A stretch of DNA of 64,000 bases, taken from the NCBI RefSeq assembly GCF_001421745.1, contig NZ_LMKW01000012.1, positions 1-64,000 of the forward strand, read 5' to 3'. The DNA comes from Sphingomonas sp. Leaf230. GTDB taxonomy: Bacteria; Pseudomonadota; Alphaproteobacteria; Sphingomonadales; Sphingomonadaceae. The number at the start of each line of letters is the position of its first letter. The first letter of the stretch is position 1. Below, one piece after another: positions 1 through 9,236 of the stretch. Below the pieces are notes generated by a model. The model saw only the letters and a list, made by a program, of their open reading frames with translations. It did not search any database and was not told where the DNA came from. The translations under genes were made by a program, and so were the position numbers.

Positions 1-168
1 CCCGGCCCTTGCGGGAAGCTGTAGCGGTGGTGGCCGGTGCGCTCGGTCAATCGCTCTCACTCCTTCCCTCGATGCACGAGGTCAGGTCGACCCCGATCCA
101 GGCATCGTACGTGAAGGGGCTGCAAATCTCATCTGCTGTCAAAATGCAGCCGCCGCGATACACCATCT
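1..168. other. Unidentified sequence replacing the downstream part of a glycosidase gene
   Basis: The protein similarity of the neighbouring glycosidase-like gene stops abruptly near base 168, and these bases continue with sequence that does not fit that family. Reading leftwards, the frame runs on for about 40 unrelated residues and then stops at 47. The strand contains a short inverted repeat with TGCAGCC / GGCTGCA arms near 117-150. This looks like the end of an inserted element or a deletion junction, but no transposase can be recognised in so short a piece. Confidence 0.35.
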
Positions 169-502
169 TGCGCGCCTGTTCGCGCGTGATCCAGCCGTTG
201 ACGACGCCGATCGGATAGGCGGTCAACGCGAACCCGACGGCGGCGATCGACGAGAAGGACGGCGTCGGCCAGCGATCGAGCGCCAGCCCGGTGACCGGGT
301 CGGTCGTGTCCCAGAAATACAGGAACGCACGCTCCTGCAGATTGTCGATCAGCGGGTTGGCGGACGGCGGCGGTGCAGGCGGCGCCGTGCCTGTAACGCT
401 CTCGATCGCCTTGACCAGCGGCCGCCCGACCGATGTGCATCCCGCGGTAAGTCCACCGAGCGAGATCGCCCCGGTGCCGAGAAACTGCCGTCGATCGAGC
501 AT
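47..502 (-). pseudogene. Truncated glucoamylase-like (GH144-type) lipoprotein, N-terminal part only
   Basis: The first 111 residues look like the start of the 'glucoamylase-like' family (Pfam PF10091, which includes GH144 endo-beta-1,2-glucanases). There is a twin-arginine-like start (MLDRRQF), a lipobox ending at Cys22 (LTAGC), a Pro/Ala linker, then the typical opening of the alpha/alpha barrel with FWDTTDP and RWPTPSFSSIAAVGF. Family members are usually over 400 residues, so most of the catalytic domain is missing here. After residue 111 the sequence is unrelated and ends at 151. The gene follows the TonB receptor at 578-3573 by 75 bases on the same strand, as expected for a glycan import and hydrolysis pair. 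It is probably non-functional unless the rest lies elsewhere. Confidence 0.6.
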
Positions 503-577
503 CCGAACTCCTGATCAGGGTACGCCACGACCATTAGGTCAGGCGGGCAACTGGAAGGGTCGCCCGTCCATAACGCA

Positions 578-3573
578 TCAGAACCTGTAACCAACCCTGA
601 ACTGGATCCGCCGCGGGAGCGTCAGCGTGCTCGTGCCGATCCGTGCAGGCTCGAGCGGATCGGTCGCCTGGCCGGTCGCCGGATCGATCGTGTTGTTGAA
701 CGACGCGTCGAACCCTTCGAAGTTCTTGTTGTTGAACGCGTTGAGCAGGTCGACCGCTGCCTCGAACTGATCCTCCTTGCCGAGCACGCTGAAGCGCTTG
801 GCAAGCGTCAGGTTGACCTCGCAATAGGCGAACACGCCCTTGATGCAGTTCTTCCGCGGATAGCGCGCGGTGAAGCGGTTGAAGCCCGAATCCGCGCCGT
901 TGGTCGCATCGGTGACCTGGAACGCCTGGCCGCTGCCCAGCGTGTTCAGCATCGAGAACTGGAAGCCGAGCGGCAGGTCGACCATGCCCGAGATGACGAC
1001 CCGGTGACGTTCGTCGCCGGCACGCGGGCGCCAGCCATAGGCGTCCGGCGTGATCGCATCGAGGCTGAACAGGTCGCCGCCGTCCTGCTCGCCCTTCGAG
1101 AAGGTGTAGGCGACGTTCAGGCCCCAGCCCGACGACTTGGTGTAGTTCTTGTCGAGCGTGAAGTAGATCGCCTTGTACCGCGTATCGAGTCCGTCGAGGC
1201 CCACGATCGCGTTCGCATAGCCGAACGGTTGCAGCGGCGCGGTGTTGCAGCAGCCACCGAGCCCGTTCAGGGTCCGCGTCGCAAAGATGTTGGTATAGCC
1301 GTTGCGCCCGCGGATGTAGGATGCGGTCAACGCGGCCTGGAAGATTCCGACCTTCTGGCGAATGCCGATGCTCGCCTGGTCGTTGACCGGTGGGCGCGCG
1401 TCGTTCTTCACCGCGAACAGTTCCGGCAGCCCTTGCGTCGAGGTGGCAGCGAGCTGCAACAGCCCGTCGCGCGTCATATAGGCGGGGTTCCACTGGACGG
1501 TCGGTAGGCCCTCGCGCGGCGCGCCGTTTGGCGAGAAGCGGAACACGCCGATCGGGTTGATCGTGCGGCTGACCTCGTCGACCGTGTTGTTGAAGTTATT
1601 GCGATCGTAATAGCGCCCGATCCCGCCGAAGATGACCGTCGTCTGGTCGTCCTTCAGATCGTACGAAAACCCGAATCGGGGGGCGATTGCGCCAGCGAAC
1701 GGACTGCGGTTGCTGCCGTCGGTGATGTAGTTTTCTGGATCGAAATACGACGTCGTGGGCAGCGCGCGCAGCGCGGCGGCGGCGTTGGCGGGCGTACGAT
1801 ACTCGTTATTGAAGCCGTTCGTTTCGTAATCCCAGCGGACGCCGACGTTGAGCTGGAGCTTGCTCGTCACGTCCCAGTCGTCCTGCACGTACAGACCGAT
1901 CTGCGTGTTCGAAGCGAGGATTTTGCCGCTGCCGAGGCCCAGTCGTGCTTCGGCCGGCGACGCGAAGGTCAGCCCGTTCTGCGGCTCGCGCCGATAGGTG
2001 TAACGCGGCTGGATGAACGACTGGTTGTCGAACTCGATATCGGTGATCTCGACGCGGGCGCCTGCCTTGAACGAATGGTTCTGAAGGCCGGTGTAGGTGA
2101 CGTCGTCGCGCAGCGTGTAGCCCTGCTGGACCTCACGGCGGGTCGAATCCTTCCCGCCGAAGATGATCACGCCATCATAGTCGTAGGTCGGAAGATCGGG
2201 ATTGAGCGACGTCGGATTGAACGTGTAGCTCAGGTAATTGGCGTTGAACTCGTTGATGAAGTTGCTGCCGGTATAGGTCCATTTGTACAGATAGGTGTCG
2301 ACGACGTTGATCTTGTTCTCGGCGTTTTCATACGAGACGTTGCCGCCGAAATTCTGGATGTCGGTTTCCTGGCGTCGGCTGAACGACAGGTCCATCACCT
2401 GGTTGCTGTCGGGAGTCAGCGTCAGCTTGCCGAAGTAGAAATCGCCACGGAACGGACTGACGAACGCGCCTTCGAAGTCGCTCAGGCGACGCCCGGAATT
2501 GGCCTCGAAATCGGCGACCGCCGCGGTCGATCCGGTGCTGTCGACGTTGAACGCGCGATCCTGGTCGTTGCCTTCGTAGGTCGCGAAGAAGAACAGCTTG
2601 TCCTTGATGATCGGGCCGCCGAGCGACACGCCGTATTGCTTGCGCTTGAAGGCGGTTCGGGGCGATTATTGGCCTTGTCGAGGTAGGATTTCTCGCCGAG
2701 GCTCTTGTCGGTATACTGGCCGAACGCCTCGCCGTGGAACTCGTTGGTGCCCGACTTGGTGACGGCGGTGATGATCGCGGCGCCGGCCTGCTCGTACTCG
2801 GCCTTGTAGTTCTGCGTCAGGACGCGGAATTCCTGCACCGCCAGCTGGCCGAACGGGTTGCCGCGGCTGTTCTGCTGGCCGGCGACGCCGCCCTCGCGCA
2901 GCTTGTTCTTCAGGCTGACGCCGTCGATGAACACGTTGACCTGGCTGGCGGTCGACGCGCCCGACTGGAACCCCTTGTTGGTCTCGCTGTCGTTGTATTT
3001 CACGCCCGGCGCCAGCGCTGCGAACGACAGGAAATTGCGATCGGTCTGCGGCAGGTTGCGAATCTGCTGCTGGCTGACGTTGGTCGCGACTTCGCTGGTC
3101 CTGGTCTCGACCAGCCGCCCGCCGGTAACCACGATCTCCTGGCCGTCGCCTGTGGCCGGAGCCGAGCCGCCGGTCGTGGCGCCGGTTGCGTCGGTGTTCG
3201 CAGCCGGCGCCGCCGCCGCCGGGGCGAGCGTCGCGTCGAGCGTCGCGGACTGGCCGATCGAGACGATGATGCGCTGTACCGATACGTCGCCGTTCGTACC
3301 CGTGACGGTGATCGTGTACTGCGCCGGCCGCAGCCCGTTGAGGATGTAACTCCCGTTCGCTGCCGTCACCGTGCGGAAGCTCTGGTTGGTCCCCCCGTTC
3401 ACCGCCACCACCGCCGCGCCGGCCACCGCCGCGCCCGCCGCATCGCGGACCTGTCCGCGGATCGCGGCGGTCGTCGTCTGCGCGGTTGCGGTGGTCGGCA
3501 GGGCGACTGCCGATCCGAGGATCGTCGTCGTCACCAGCGCAGCGCGCAGCGCCGCGACCATCGTGGTCTTCAT
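578..3573 (-). pseudogene. TonB-dependent receptor with carboxypeptidase-regulatory N-domain (Oar-like), one-base frameshift
   Basis: This is an outer-membrane TonB-dependent receptor, about 998 residues if read through. It starts at an ATG (3571-3573) behind AGGGGA and has a signal peptide of about 32 residues. A carboxypeptidase-regulatory-like beta-sandwich follows (roughly residues 35-110), then a TonB-box-like EIVVTGG and plug, then a long barrel ending in the aromatic terminus VGYRF typical of outer-membrane barrels. The frame breaks at a run of four G (2659-2662). N-terminal frame: ...DKANNRPE; barrel frame: ...RTAFKRKQYGVSLGG. One extra base in that run would restore a continuous protein. 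It may be a genuine pseudogene, phase variation or a homopolymer read error. The likely substrate is a glycan or peptide. Confidence 0.8.
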
Positions 3574-3888
3574 GTCGAATAGTCCCCTGTGCTGGACGGG
3601 ATCGGCAAATGGCTGGGCACAATCGGGGCTGTCCTGCCGATGGCAGTGCCGAATGCTGCTGTTCGCGACGGTCGCGACCCCATGCCCTGGACCTCTCCGG
3701 TTGCCGCTCCCGATGAAGACGGCCCCGGCGCCATGATCTTTGTCGCGCTGCCGGGATCGAGGCTCTACGCTCGCTTCTCGAACTCTGCCAATGGCTGGAC
3801 GACGTTGGGCGTGGATTCGGCGACGGTCCGTGTCATAATCGCCACAATCCATGTTTGTGGCCCATGTTCGACAGTAATGAGGCTGAAG
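3574..3888. promoter_or_regulatory. Divergent intergenic region between TonB receptor and crotonase gene
   Basis: These 315 bases separate two divergently read genes and must carry both promoters. The receptor side shows a clear ribosome-binding site (AGGGGA). An open frame runs through it towards the crotonase gene, but its upstream residues do not match that family, so it is treated as non-coding. I could not pick convincing -35/-10 boxes by eye. Confidence 0.35.
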
Positions 3889-4680
3889 ATGACCAATGAT
3901 CCCTTGGGTTTTTCCGGCGTCGACGTCACCCGCGACGGGCATGTCGCCATCGTCACGTTCGCGCGGCCGCCGCACAACTTCGCCGATCTCGCGCTGATCG
4001 AGGCGATCGGGGCTGCGTTCGCCGCCGCGGATGCCGACCGCGAGGTGCGCGCGATCGTGCTACAATCCGAGGGCAAGGTGTTCTGCGCGGGGGCGGACCT
4101 CGTCAACGCCAATCCGGTCGCCGCGGACCGGGCTGAGGGCGAGCGCAACCCGTTCTACGTCGCCGCCGCCAAGCTGTTCGCCGTCGAGACGCCGGTCGTT
4201 GCCGCGATCCAGGGTGCAGCGGTCGGGGCAGGGCTCGGCCTCGCGCTCGTCGCCGATTTTCGCGTGGCCTCGCCCGAGGCGAAGTTCGTCGCCAACTTCG
4301 TCCAGATCGGCTTCCACCCCGGCTTCGGTATCTCCGCGGTCCTGGAACGTGTGATCGGACGCCAGCGCGCGCTGCTCATGACCCTGACCGCGCGTCGTAT
4401 CCGCGCCGAGCAGGCGGAGGCCTGGGGGCTGGCGGACGCGGTGGTACCCGCGGACCAGTTGCGCGCGGAGGCGTTGTCGCTGGCAAGGGAGATCGCGGCA
4501 GGCGCGCCACTCGCGGTCGGCTCGACGCGAAAGACGATGCGCGGAGACCTGTTCGCGCTGGTCCAGTCACAGACCGATCACGAACTCGCTGAACAAGCCT
4601 GGTTGCAGAAGACCAACGACTTTGCCGAAGGTGTCAGCGCGGTGAGCGAACGCCGTCCGGGCAATTTCACGGGCACCTGA
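3889..4680 (+). CDS. Enoyl-CoA hydratase/isomerase (crotonase) family protein
   Basis: A 263-residue crotonase-fold protein, normal for the family, presumably acting on an acyl-CoA thioester in the cytoplasm. The oxyanion-hole segments are visible: GKVFCAGADL near residues 61-70 and IQGAAVGAGLGLALVADFRVAS near 105-127. The usual glutamate-bearing loop reads QIGFHPGFG, and I see neither catalytic Glu of classical hydratases in its normal place. Isomerase, hydrolase or degenerate activity is therefore as likely as crotonyl-CoA hydration. The start at 3889 was chosen because GAGG lies just upstream; an in-frame ATG at 3877 has no such signal. It stands alone, convergent with gor. Confidence 0.85.
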   Translation: MTNDPLGFSGVDVTRDGHVAIVTFARPPHNFADLALIEAIGAAFAAADADREVRAIVLQSEGKVFCAGADLVNANPVAADRAEGERNPFYVAAAKLFAVETPVVAAIQGAAVGAGLGLALVADFRVASPEAKFVANFVQIGFHPGFGISAVLERVIGRQRALLMTLTARRIRAEQAEAWGLADAVVPADQLRAEALSLAREIAAGAPLAVGSTRKTMRGDLFALVQSQTDHELAEQAWLQKTNDFAEGVSAVSERRPGNFTGT

Positions 4681-4685
4681 AAAAA

Positions 4686-4740
4686 TGTTCCCCCGCGAAG
4701 GCGGGGGCCCAGACTGGGCTACCGCCTTCGCGGCAGAACA
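4686..4740. repeat. Type A palindrome, copy 1
   Basis: Imperfect palindrome flanked by TGTTC/GAACA, with arms CCGCGAAGGCGGG and CCGCCTTCGCGG around a short CCCAGACTGGG centre. It lies in the gap between two convergent genes (crotonase and gor). At least ten related copies occur in this window. Confidence 0.85.
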
Positions 4741-4761
4741 AGCTTGAAGCGGGGCCGCCCC

Positions 4762-6135
4762 TCACTTCATCAAGACAAGCTCTTCCGCCATCGTCGGATG
4801 CAGCGCGACCGTCGCGTCGAAATCGGCCTTGGTCAGCCCCGCCTTCACCGCCACCGCAGCAGATTGCAGGATCTCCGGACAGTCCGGCCCGATCATGTGA
4901 ATGCCGACCACCCGGTCGGTCTCGCCATCGCAGATCATCTTATACAGCGAACGCTCGTTGCGGCCCGCCAGCACGTTCTTCATCGGCCGGAAATCGCTCG
5001 AATACACCCTGACCGAGCCGAGTGCTTCCCGCGCCTGCGACTCGGTCATCCCGACACCCGCCATCGGCGGGTGGCTGAACACCGCGGCGGGCACGTTGGC
5101 GTAATCGACGCGTGTCGGCTTGCCACCAAAGAACGTGTCAGCAAACGCCTGCCCCTCGCGGATCGCGACCGGAGTCAGCTGAATCCGGTTGGTGACGTCG
5201 CCGACCGCGAAGATCGACGCGCAGCTCGACATGTTGTCCTCGTCGACGACCACGGCGCCCGCCGCGTCCATCTCGACGCCCGCGGTTTCGAGCCCGAGGC
5301 CCTTTGTGTTCGGCAGGCGCCCGGTAGCGAACAGCACAAGGTCGACGACGATCGGCTCATGACCGCTCATCTTGACCGTCAGGCAACCGTCCGAATCCTT
5401 CTCGATGCTCTCGAACGCGGCATTGAAGCGGAAATCGATGCCCTTGCTCATCGAGATCTGGAGCAGGCGGTCGCGGATCGATTCGTCATAACCGCGCAGG
5501 ATCACATCGGTACGGTTCACGAGAGTGACGTGCGATCCGAACTGGTGAAAGATCCCTGCGAACTCGTTGGCGATATACCCTGCGCCGGCGATCAGCACGC
5601 GCTTCGGCACGTCGTCGAGGTGGAAGACTTCGTTCGAAGTGATGCCGTGCTCGGCACCGGGGAATTCGGGCACCAGCGGATGCGCACCAACCGCGATCAG
5701 GATCTTCGCCGCCGTCTTCACATTGCCGTCGGCAAGCGTGACTTCGTTCGGCCCGGAGACGACCGCACGCTGGTGGATGATGTCGACGTGATTGTTCTGC
5801 AGCGTGGTCGTGTAGGCGCCGTTGATCCGGTCGACCTCCTCCATCACGTTGTCGCGCAGCGTCGGCCAGCTGAACGCGCAGTTGTCGGGCACCTGCCACC
5901 CAAACCGCTTGGCGTCCTTCAGGTCCTCGGCGAAATGCGCGCCGTAGATCAGCAGCTTCTTTGGCACGCACCCGCGAATCACGCAGGTCCCGCCGACCCG
6001 GTATTCCTCGGCGACCGCGACGCGGGCACCGTGCGCAGCGGCAACGCGCGATGCCCGCGTGCCGCCCGAGCCGGCGCCGATGACGAACAGGTCATAGTCG
6101 AATTGGGTATCGGTCACGGATGTGGTCTCGGTCAC
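4762..6135 (-). CDS. gor: Glutathione-disulfide reductase
   Basis: Reduces oxidised glutathione with NADPH in the cytoplasm as a FAD homodimer. The protein shows the FAD-binding GAGSGG motif (about residues 20-25), the redox-active disulfide in GGTCVIRGC (Cys51 and Cys56), a second dinucleotide fold around GAGYIANEFAG, and the C-terminal HPTMAEE carrying the catalytic His. At 457 residues it is close to the usual 450-460. I chose the GTG at 6135 because GAGGA precedes it. An ATG at 6177 is in frame but lacks a ribosome-binding site and would add 14 non-conserved residues. Trypanothione reductase or mercuric reductase are less likely given the VRYxxGCVPKK-type disulfide loop. Confidence 0.92.
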   Translation of the reverse strand: MTETTSVTDTQFDYDLFVIGAGSGGTRASRVAAAHGARVAVAEEYRVGGTCVIRGCVPKKLLIYGAHFAEDLKDAKRFGWQVPDNCAFSWPTLRDNVMEEVDRINGAYTTTLQNNHVDIIHQRAVVSGPNEVTLADGNVKTAAKILIAVGAHPLVPEFPGAEHGITSNEVFHLDDVPKRVLIAGAGYIANEFAGIFHQFGSHVTLVNRTDVILRGYDESIRDRLLQISMSKGIDFRFNAAFESIEKDSDGCLTVKMSGHEPIVVDLVLFATGRLPNTKGLGLETAGVEMDAAGAVVVDEDNMSSCASIFAVGDVTNRIQLTPVAIREGQAFADTFFGGKPTRVDYANVPAAVFSHPPMAGVGMTESQAREALGSVRVYSSDFRPMKNVLAGRNERSLYKMICDGETDRVVGIHMIGPDCPEILQSAAVAVKAGLTKADFDATVALHPTMAEELVLMK

Positions 6136-6241
6136 GGGCAGTCCTCGTAGGTCGCGTGCCGCGGGGCGGCTTTGCATGCCATCTGGGGCAGGGGGCGCGG
6201 GGCGGCAACCCCGGCGCGGCGATCACGCTGATCGGCTCAGC

Positions 6242-6619
6242 CTATCGCTGCCCCGCCTTGCGCATCGGCATCGCATCGATCGTCGCCTCCAGCGCGGCGG
6301 CGGGGAAGGGCTTGGCGCTACGCAGTTTCTCGCCGCCGTCCTTGCCGACCAGGATCGCCATGAACCCATCGGGGAGGCGGTATTTGTGACGGATCGATGC
6401 GGGGGTGTCGCCCGCCCCGCGGACTTGATCGCCGACAACCTCAACGACGGTGAGGTCTCGCTTGTCGGCGTTGCTCTTCCATCCGGCGAGGATGCGGCGT
6501 TGCTCAGCGAGCGTGGGGTCTCCCGGGCTCGGGGCGGAGACGATCAACACGCGCCGCTCCCACTTCATCTGCGCAATGGTGGGAGAGGCGGCGAGCGCTA
6601 CGGCAAGGAAGATCGACAT
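6242..6619 (-). CDS. DUF4174 domain-containing secreted protein
   Basis: A 125-residue protein with a short hydrophobic leader (about 17 residues, ending ...SPTIAQ) followed by one DUF4174 domain, recognised from WERRVLIVSAP, the LAEQRRIL helix and the GFMAILVGKDGGEK strand-turn. The family is found in Gram-negative envelopes and has no established biochemical role. Its fold resembles small thioredoxin-like domains, but no CxxC pair is present. It lies downstream of pgi on the same strand, separated by a type B palindrome, so co-transcription is uncertain. No clear ribosome-binding site was seen. Confidence 0.75.
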   Translation of the reverse strand: MSIFLAVALAASPTIAQMKWERRVLIVSAPSPGDPTLAEQRRILAGWKSNADKRDLTVVEVVGDQVRGAGDTPASIRHKYRLPDGFMAILVGKDGGEKLRSAKPFPAAALEATIDAMPMRKAGQR

Positions 6620-6660
6620 GAAGGTGAAACGCGCGAGTAACGCGAGCGCTCCTCCCCCAT

Positions 6661-6752
6661 ACCACCCCGGCGAAGGCCGGGGCCCAATTGGGTGAACCGT
6701 GGTGGATCAAACCCGAGCCTTCCCAATTAGGCCCCGGCCTTCGCCGGGGTGG
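6661..6752. repeat. Type B palindrome, copy 1
   Basis: Arms CACCCCGGCGAAGGCCGGGG and CCCCGGCCTTCGCCGGGGTGG enclose CCCAATTGGG-like boxes and a short variable centre. It is slightly shorter than other B copies and one box has decayed to CCCAATTAGG. It fills the pgi-DUF4174 gap. Confidence 0.85.
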
Positions 6753-6798
6753 AGTAGCTGAGGGCAACTTCAAATAAAGGGGTAGGCCCCCCAAAACC

Positions 6799-8289
6799 TC
6801 ACCCGAACGCGCGCTTGATCAGATCGTCCGTCGAAGGATCGAACGTCTGCCCGCCCTTCTCCGCGGCCTTCGCCATTTCCTTCCCCAATTCCACCCCGAA
6901 CTGGTCGAACGAATTTATCCCCAGCAGCACCCCGTTCACGAACACCCGGTGCTCATAGAACGCGATCAGCGCCCCCAACGTCCGCGCATCCAGATCATCC
7001 AGCAGCAACGTCGACGAAGGCCGATCGCCCGAATAGCTCCGCGCCGGATCCTCGACCTGCTTGCCCGCCATCAACGCCGCACCCTGCGCGAACGCATTCA
7101 GCAACAGCGCCCGGTGATGCTCTTCGGGCAACGTATCGCCCGGCTCGATCACCGCGATGAACTCGACCGGCACGAGATGCGTGCCCTGGTGGAGCAACTG
7201 GAACACCGCATGCTGCGCCTCGGTGCCGACGCCACCCCAGGTGATCGCCGCCGACGGCCGCCCGAGCGGCTGACCGTCGACCGTCACGGACTTGCCGTTC
7301 GACTCCATCTCCAGCTGCTGGAGATAGCTCGGCAGCAACCGCAACCGCTCGTCATACGCGAACGGCGCGCGCGTCTCGGCATGGCGGATCTGCGTGTAAT
7401 ACAGGTCGGCGAACGCCGCGAGCGCAGGCGCATTCTCATGCAGAGCCGATAGCCGGAAATGCCGATCCATCTCGGCCGCCCCCTCGAGCAGTTCCTCGAA
7501 CCGGTCCCACCCCAGCGCGATCGCCGCGGGGAAACCGATCGTCGACCACAGCGAATACCGCCCACCGACGCTCTCCGCGAACGGCAGGATACGCGTCTCG
7601 TCGACACCCCATTCCATCGCCTTCTCAGGGGACGCGGTCAGCGCGATCACGCGGCCATACGGGTCCTCGACATTATGCTCGGTCATCCACTGCAGCACGC
7701 TTTCGGCGTTCATCAGCGTCTCGGTCGTGGTGAACGTCTTCGACGCGACCACCAGCAACGTCGCCGCCGGATCGAACTTCGCGAACACGTCCTCCAGCGC
7801 CACGCCGTCAACATTGGCGACGATCGCCACGTCGTAGCGCTTGTCGTCACGCCCCAGCGCATCGACCAGCAACTGCGGCCCCAGCGCCGACCCACCAATT
7901 CCGACATGCAGGATATGCCGCACCGGACCCAGCGCCTCCGCCTCGATCGCATCGATCAGCGTCCGCATCCGCGCGTGGCTCGCCTGCGCGATCGCGACGC
8001 TCTCGGGCTTGCCCTCGCCGCGCTCGGCAGTGTGCTCGACCGCGCGGCCCTCGGTGACGTTGACGACCTCGCCCGAGAACAGTGCCTGGCGCTTGCCCGA
8101 CAGGTCCTGCGCCTTCGCCATCTCTTCGAACGCGGTGACCATGTCCGTCGTCAGATGCGTCTTCGACCAGTCGAAGTGGATCCCCGCGACATCGAGGCTT
8201 AGCTTCGAGAGCCGCTCCGAGTCGGCCGCGAACAGGTCGGTCAGCTTGGTGGCGGGCAGGGCTTCGATCTTGGACCAGTCGGCGGTCAT
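6799..8289 (-). CDS. pgi: Glucose-6-phosphate isomerase
   Basis: Interconverts glucose 6-phosphate and fructose 6-phosphate in the cytoplasm. In an organism of this group it mainly serves gluconeogenesis and the Entner-Doudoroff cycle. The 496-residue length fits the shorter alphaproteobacterial form. Landmarks are GIGGSALGPQL, the sugar-phosphate loop VASKTFTTTETLMNA, ESVGGRYSLWSTIGFP and the C-terminal SFDQFGVELGK carrying the conserved Lys. The ATG at 8289 has GGAGAAG upstream. It is divergent from lepB with about 125 bases between. Confidence 0.95.
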   Translation of the reverse strand: MTADWSKIEALPATKLTDLFAADSERLSKLSLDVAGIHFDWSKTHLTTDMVTAFEEMAKAQDLSGKRQALFSGEVVNVTEGRAVEHTAERGEGKPESVAIAQASHARMRTLIDAIEAEALGPVRHILHVGIGGSALGPQLLVDALGRDDKRYDVAIVANVDGVALEDVFAKFDPAATLLVVASKTFTTTETLMNAESVLQWMTEHNVEDPYGRVIALTASPEKAMEWGVDETRILPFAESVGGRYSLWSTIGFPAAIALGWDRFEELLEGAAEMDRHFRLSALHENAPALAAFADLYYTQIRHAETRAPFAYDERLRLLPSYLQQLEMESNGKSVTVDGQPLGRPSAAITWGGVGTEAQHAVFQLLHQGTHLVPVEFIAVIEPGDTLPEEHHRALLLNAFAQGAALMAGKQVEDPARSYSGDRPSSTLLLDDLDARTLGALIAFYEHRVFVNGVLLGINSFDQFGVELGKEMAKAAEKGGQTFDPSTDDLIKRAFG

Positions 8290-8414
8290 GCTACTTCTCC
8301 GAATAGACGTGCGCGCCGGTCATGCTGCAAGCGCGAGACCGCGACAACGCTCTTTCGGTGACACGTATCCCGCACACGCTTGACGATAGGCGCGGTCTGG
8401 GCAAACCCGCGCAC

Positions 8415-9236
8415 ATGGCAAATGACGTGAAGACACCCGCGCGGTCAAAGACACCCCGTTCGGAAACGAGCGAGACCTTCCGCTTTCTCCTGAAGCTCGC
8501 GGTGGTCGTGCTGATCCTGCGCAGCTTCATCTTCGCGCCGTTCAGCATTCCGTCCGAATCGATGCTCCCCCGCCTGCTGATCGGCGACTATCTCTTCGTG
8601 TCGAAGTGGAATTACGGATACTCCCGCTGGTCGCTGCCCGCCGGCATCCCGCTGATCCCCGGTCGCATCTTCGGCAGCACGCCGACCCGCGGCGACGTCG
8701 TCGTCTTCCGCGCGCCCGAAGTGCTCGACCACGACGTCATCAAGCGCGTCATCGGCCTGCCCGGCGAGACCATCCAAATGCGGCAGGGCACCGTCTACCT
8801 CAACGGCAAGCCGATCCCGAAGCTCCGCATCGCCGACTTCACGATCCCGCTGACCGAGAATTTCAACGCCGAGAAATGCGGCGCGCCGTACGTCGACGTC
8901 GTCGCAAACGTCCAGATCTGCCGTTACCCCCGCTTCCGCGAAACCCTCCCCGGCGGGCGCAGCTACGAAGTCCTCGACCAGGCCGAACTCCCCGACCGCG
9001 ACGACACCGGGCTCTACACGATCCCCGCCGGCCACATCTTCGTGATGGGCGACAACCGCGACGACAGCGGCGACAGCCGTTTCCCCGCGCCGCAAGGCAT
9101 GGGCTACGTCCCGCTCGAAAACGTCGAGGGCAAGGCGGTAGTCAACTTCTTCTCCACCGACGGCAACGCGGAGTGGCTCAAGCCCTGGACCTGGGTCAGT
9201 GCGGCGCGCTGGAGCCGCATCGGGGAAGGCTTTTGA
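8415..9236 (+). CDS. lepB: Signal peptidase I
   Basis: Inner-membrane serine peptidase that removes signal peptides from exported proteins. One N-terminal membrane helix (about residues 26-44) is followed by the catalytic Ser in SESM (Ser49), the general-base Lys in VIKRVIGLPGE and the box MGDNRDDSGDSR, all diagnostic of family S26A. The 273-residue form is typical for alphaproteobacteria. The start at ATG 8415 follows homologue length; an upstream in-frame ATG (8322) would add 31 non-conserved residues. Its stop codon overlaps the start of rnc, indicating translational coupling in a lepB-rnc-era order that is common in proteobacteria. Confidence 0.94.
   Translation: MANDVKTPARSKTPRSETSETFRFLLKLAVVVLILRSFIFAPFSIPSESMLPRLLIGDYLFVSKWNYGYSRWSLPAGIPLIPGRIFGSTPTRGDVVVFRAPEVLDHDVIKRVIGLPGETIQMRQGTVYLNGKPIPKLRIADFTIPLTENFNAEKCGAPYVDVVANVQICRYPRFRETLPGGRSYEVLDQAELPDRDDTGLYTIPAGHIFVMGDNRDDSGDSRFPAPQGMGYVPLENVEGKAVVNFFSTDGNAEWLKPWTWVSAARWSRIGEGF

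Noticed and set aside
4744..6150. Long plus-strand frame opposite gor
   Set aside because: The opposite strand encodes a clear glutathione reductase. The frame is an artefact of GC-rich third codon positions, as are similar long frames opposite ppc, pgi, uvrB, the permease and the receptor.
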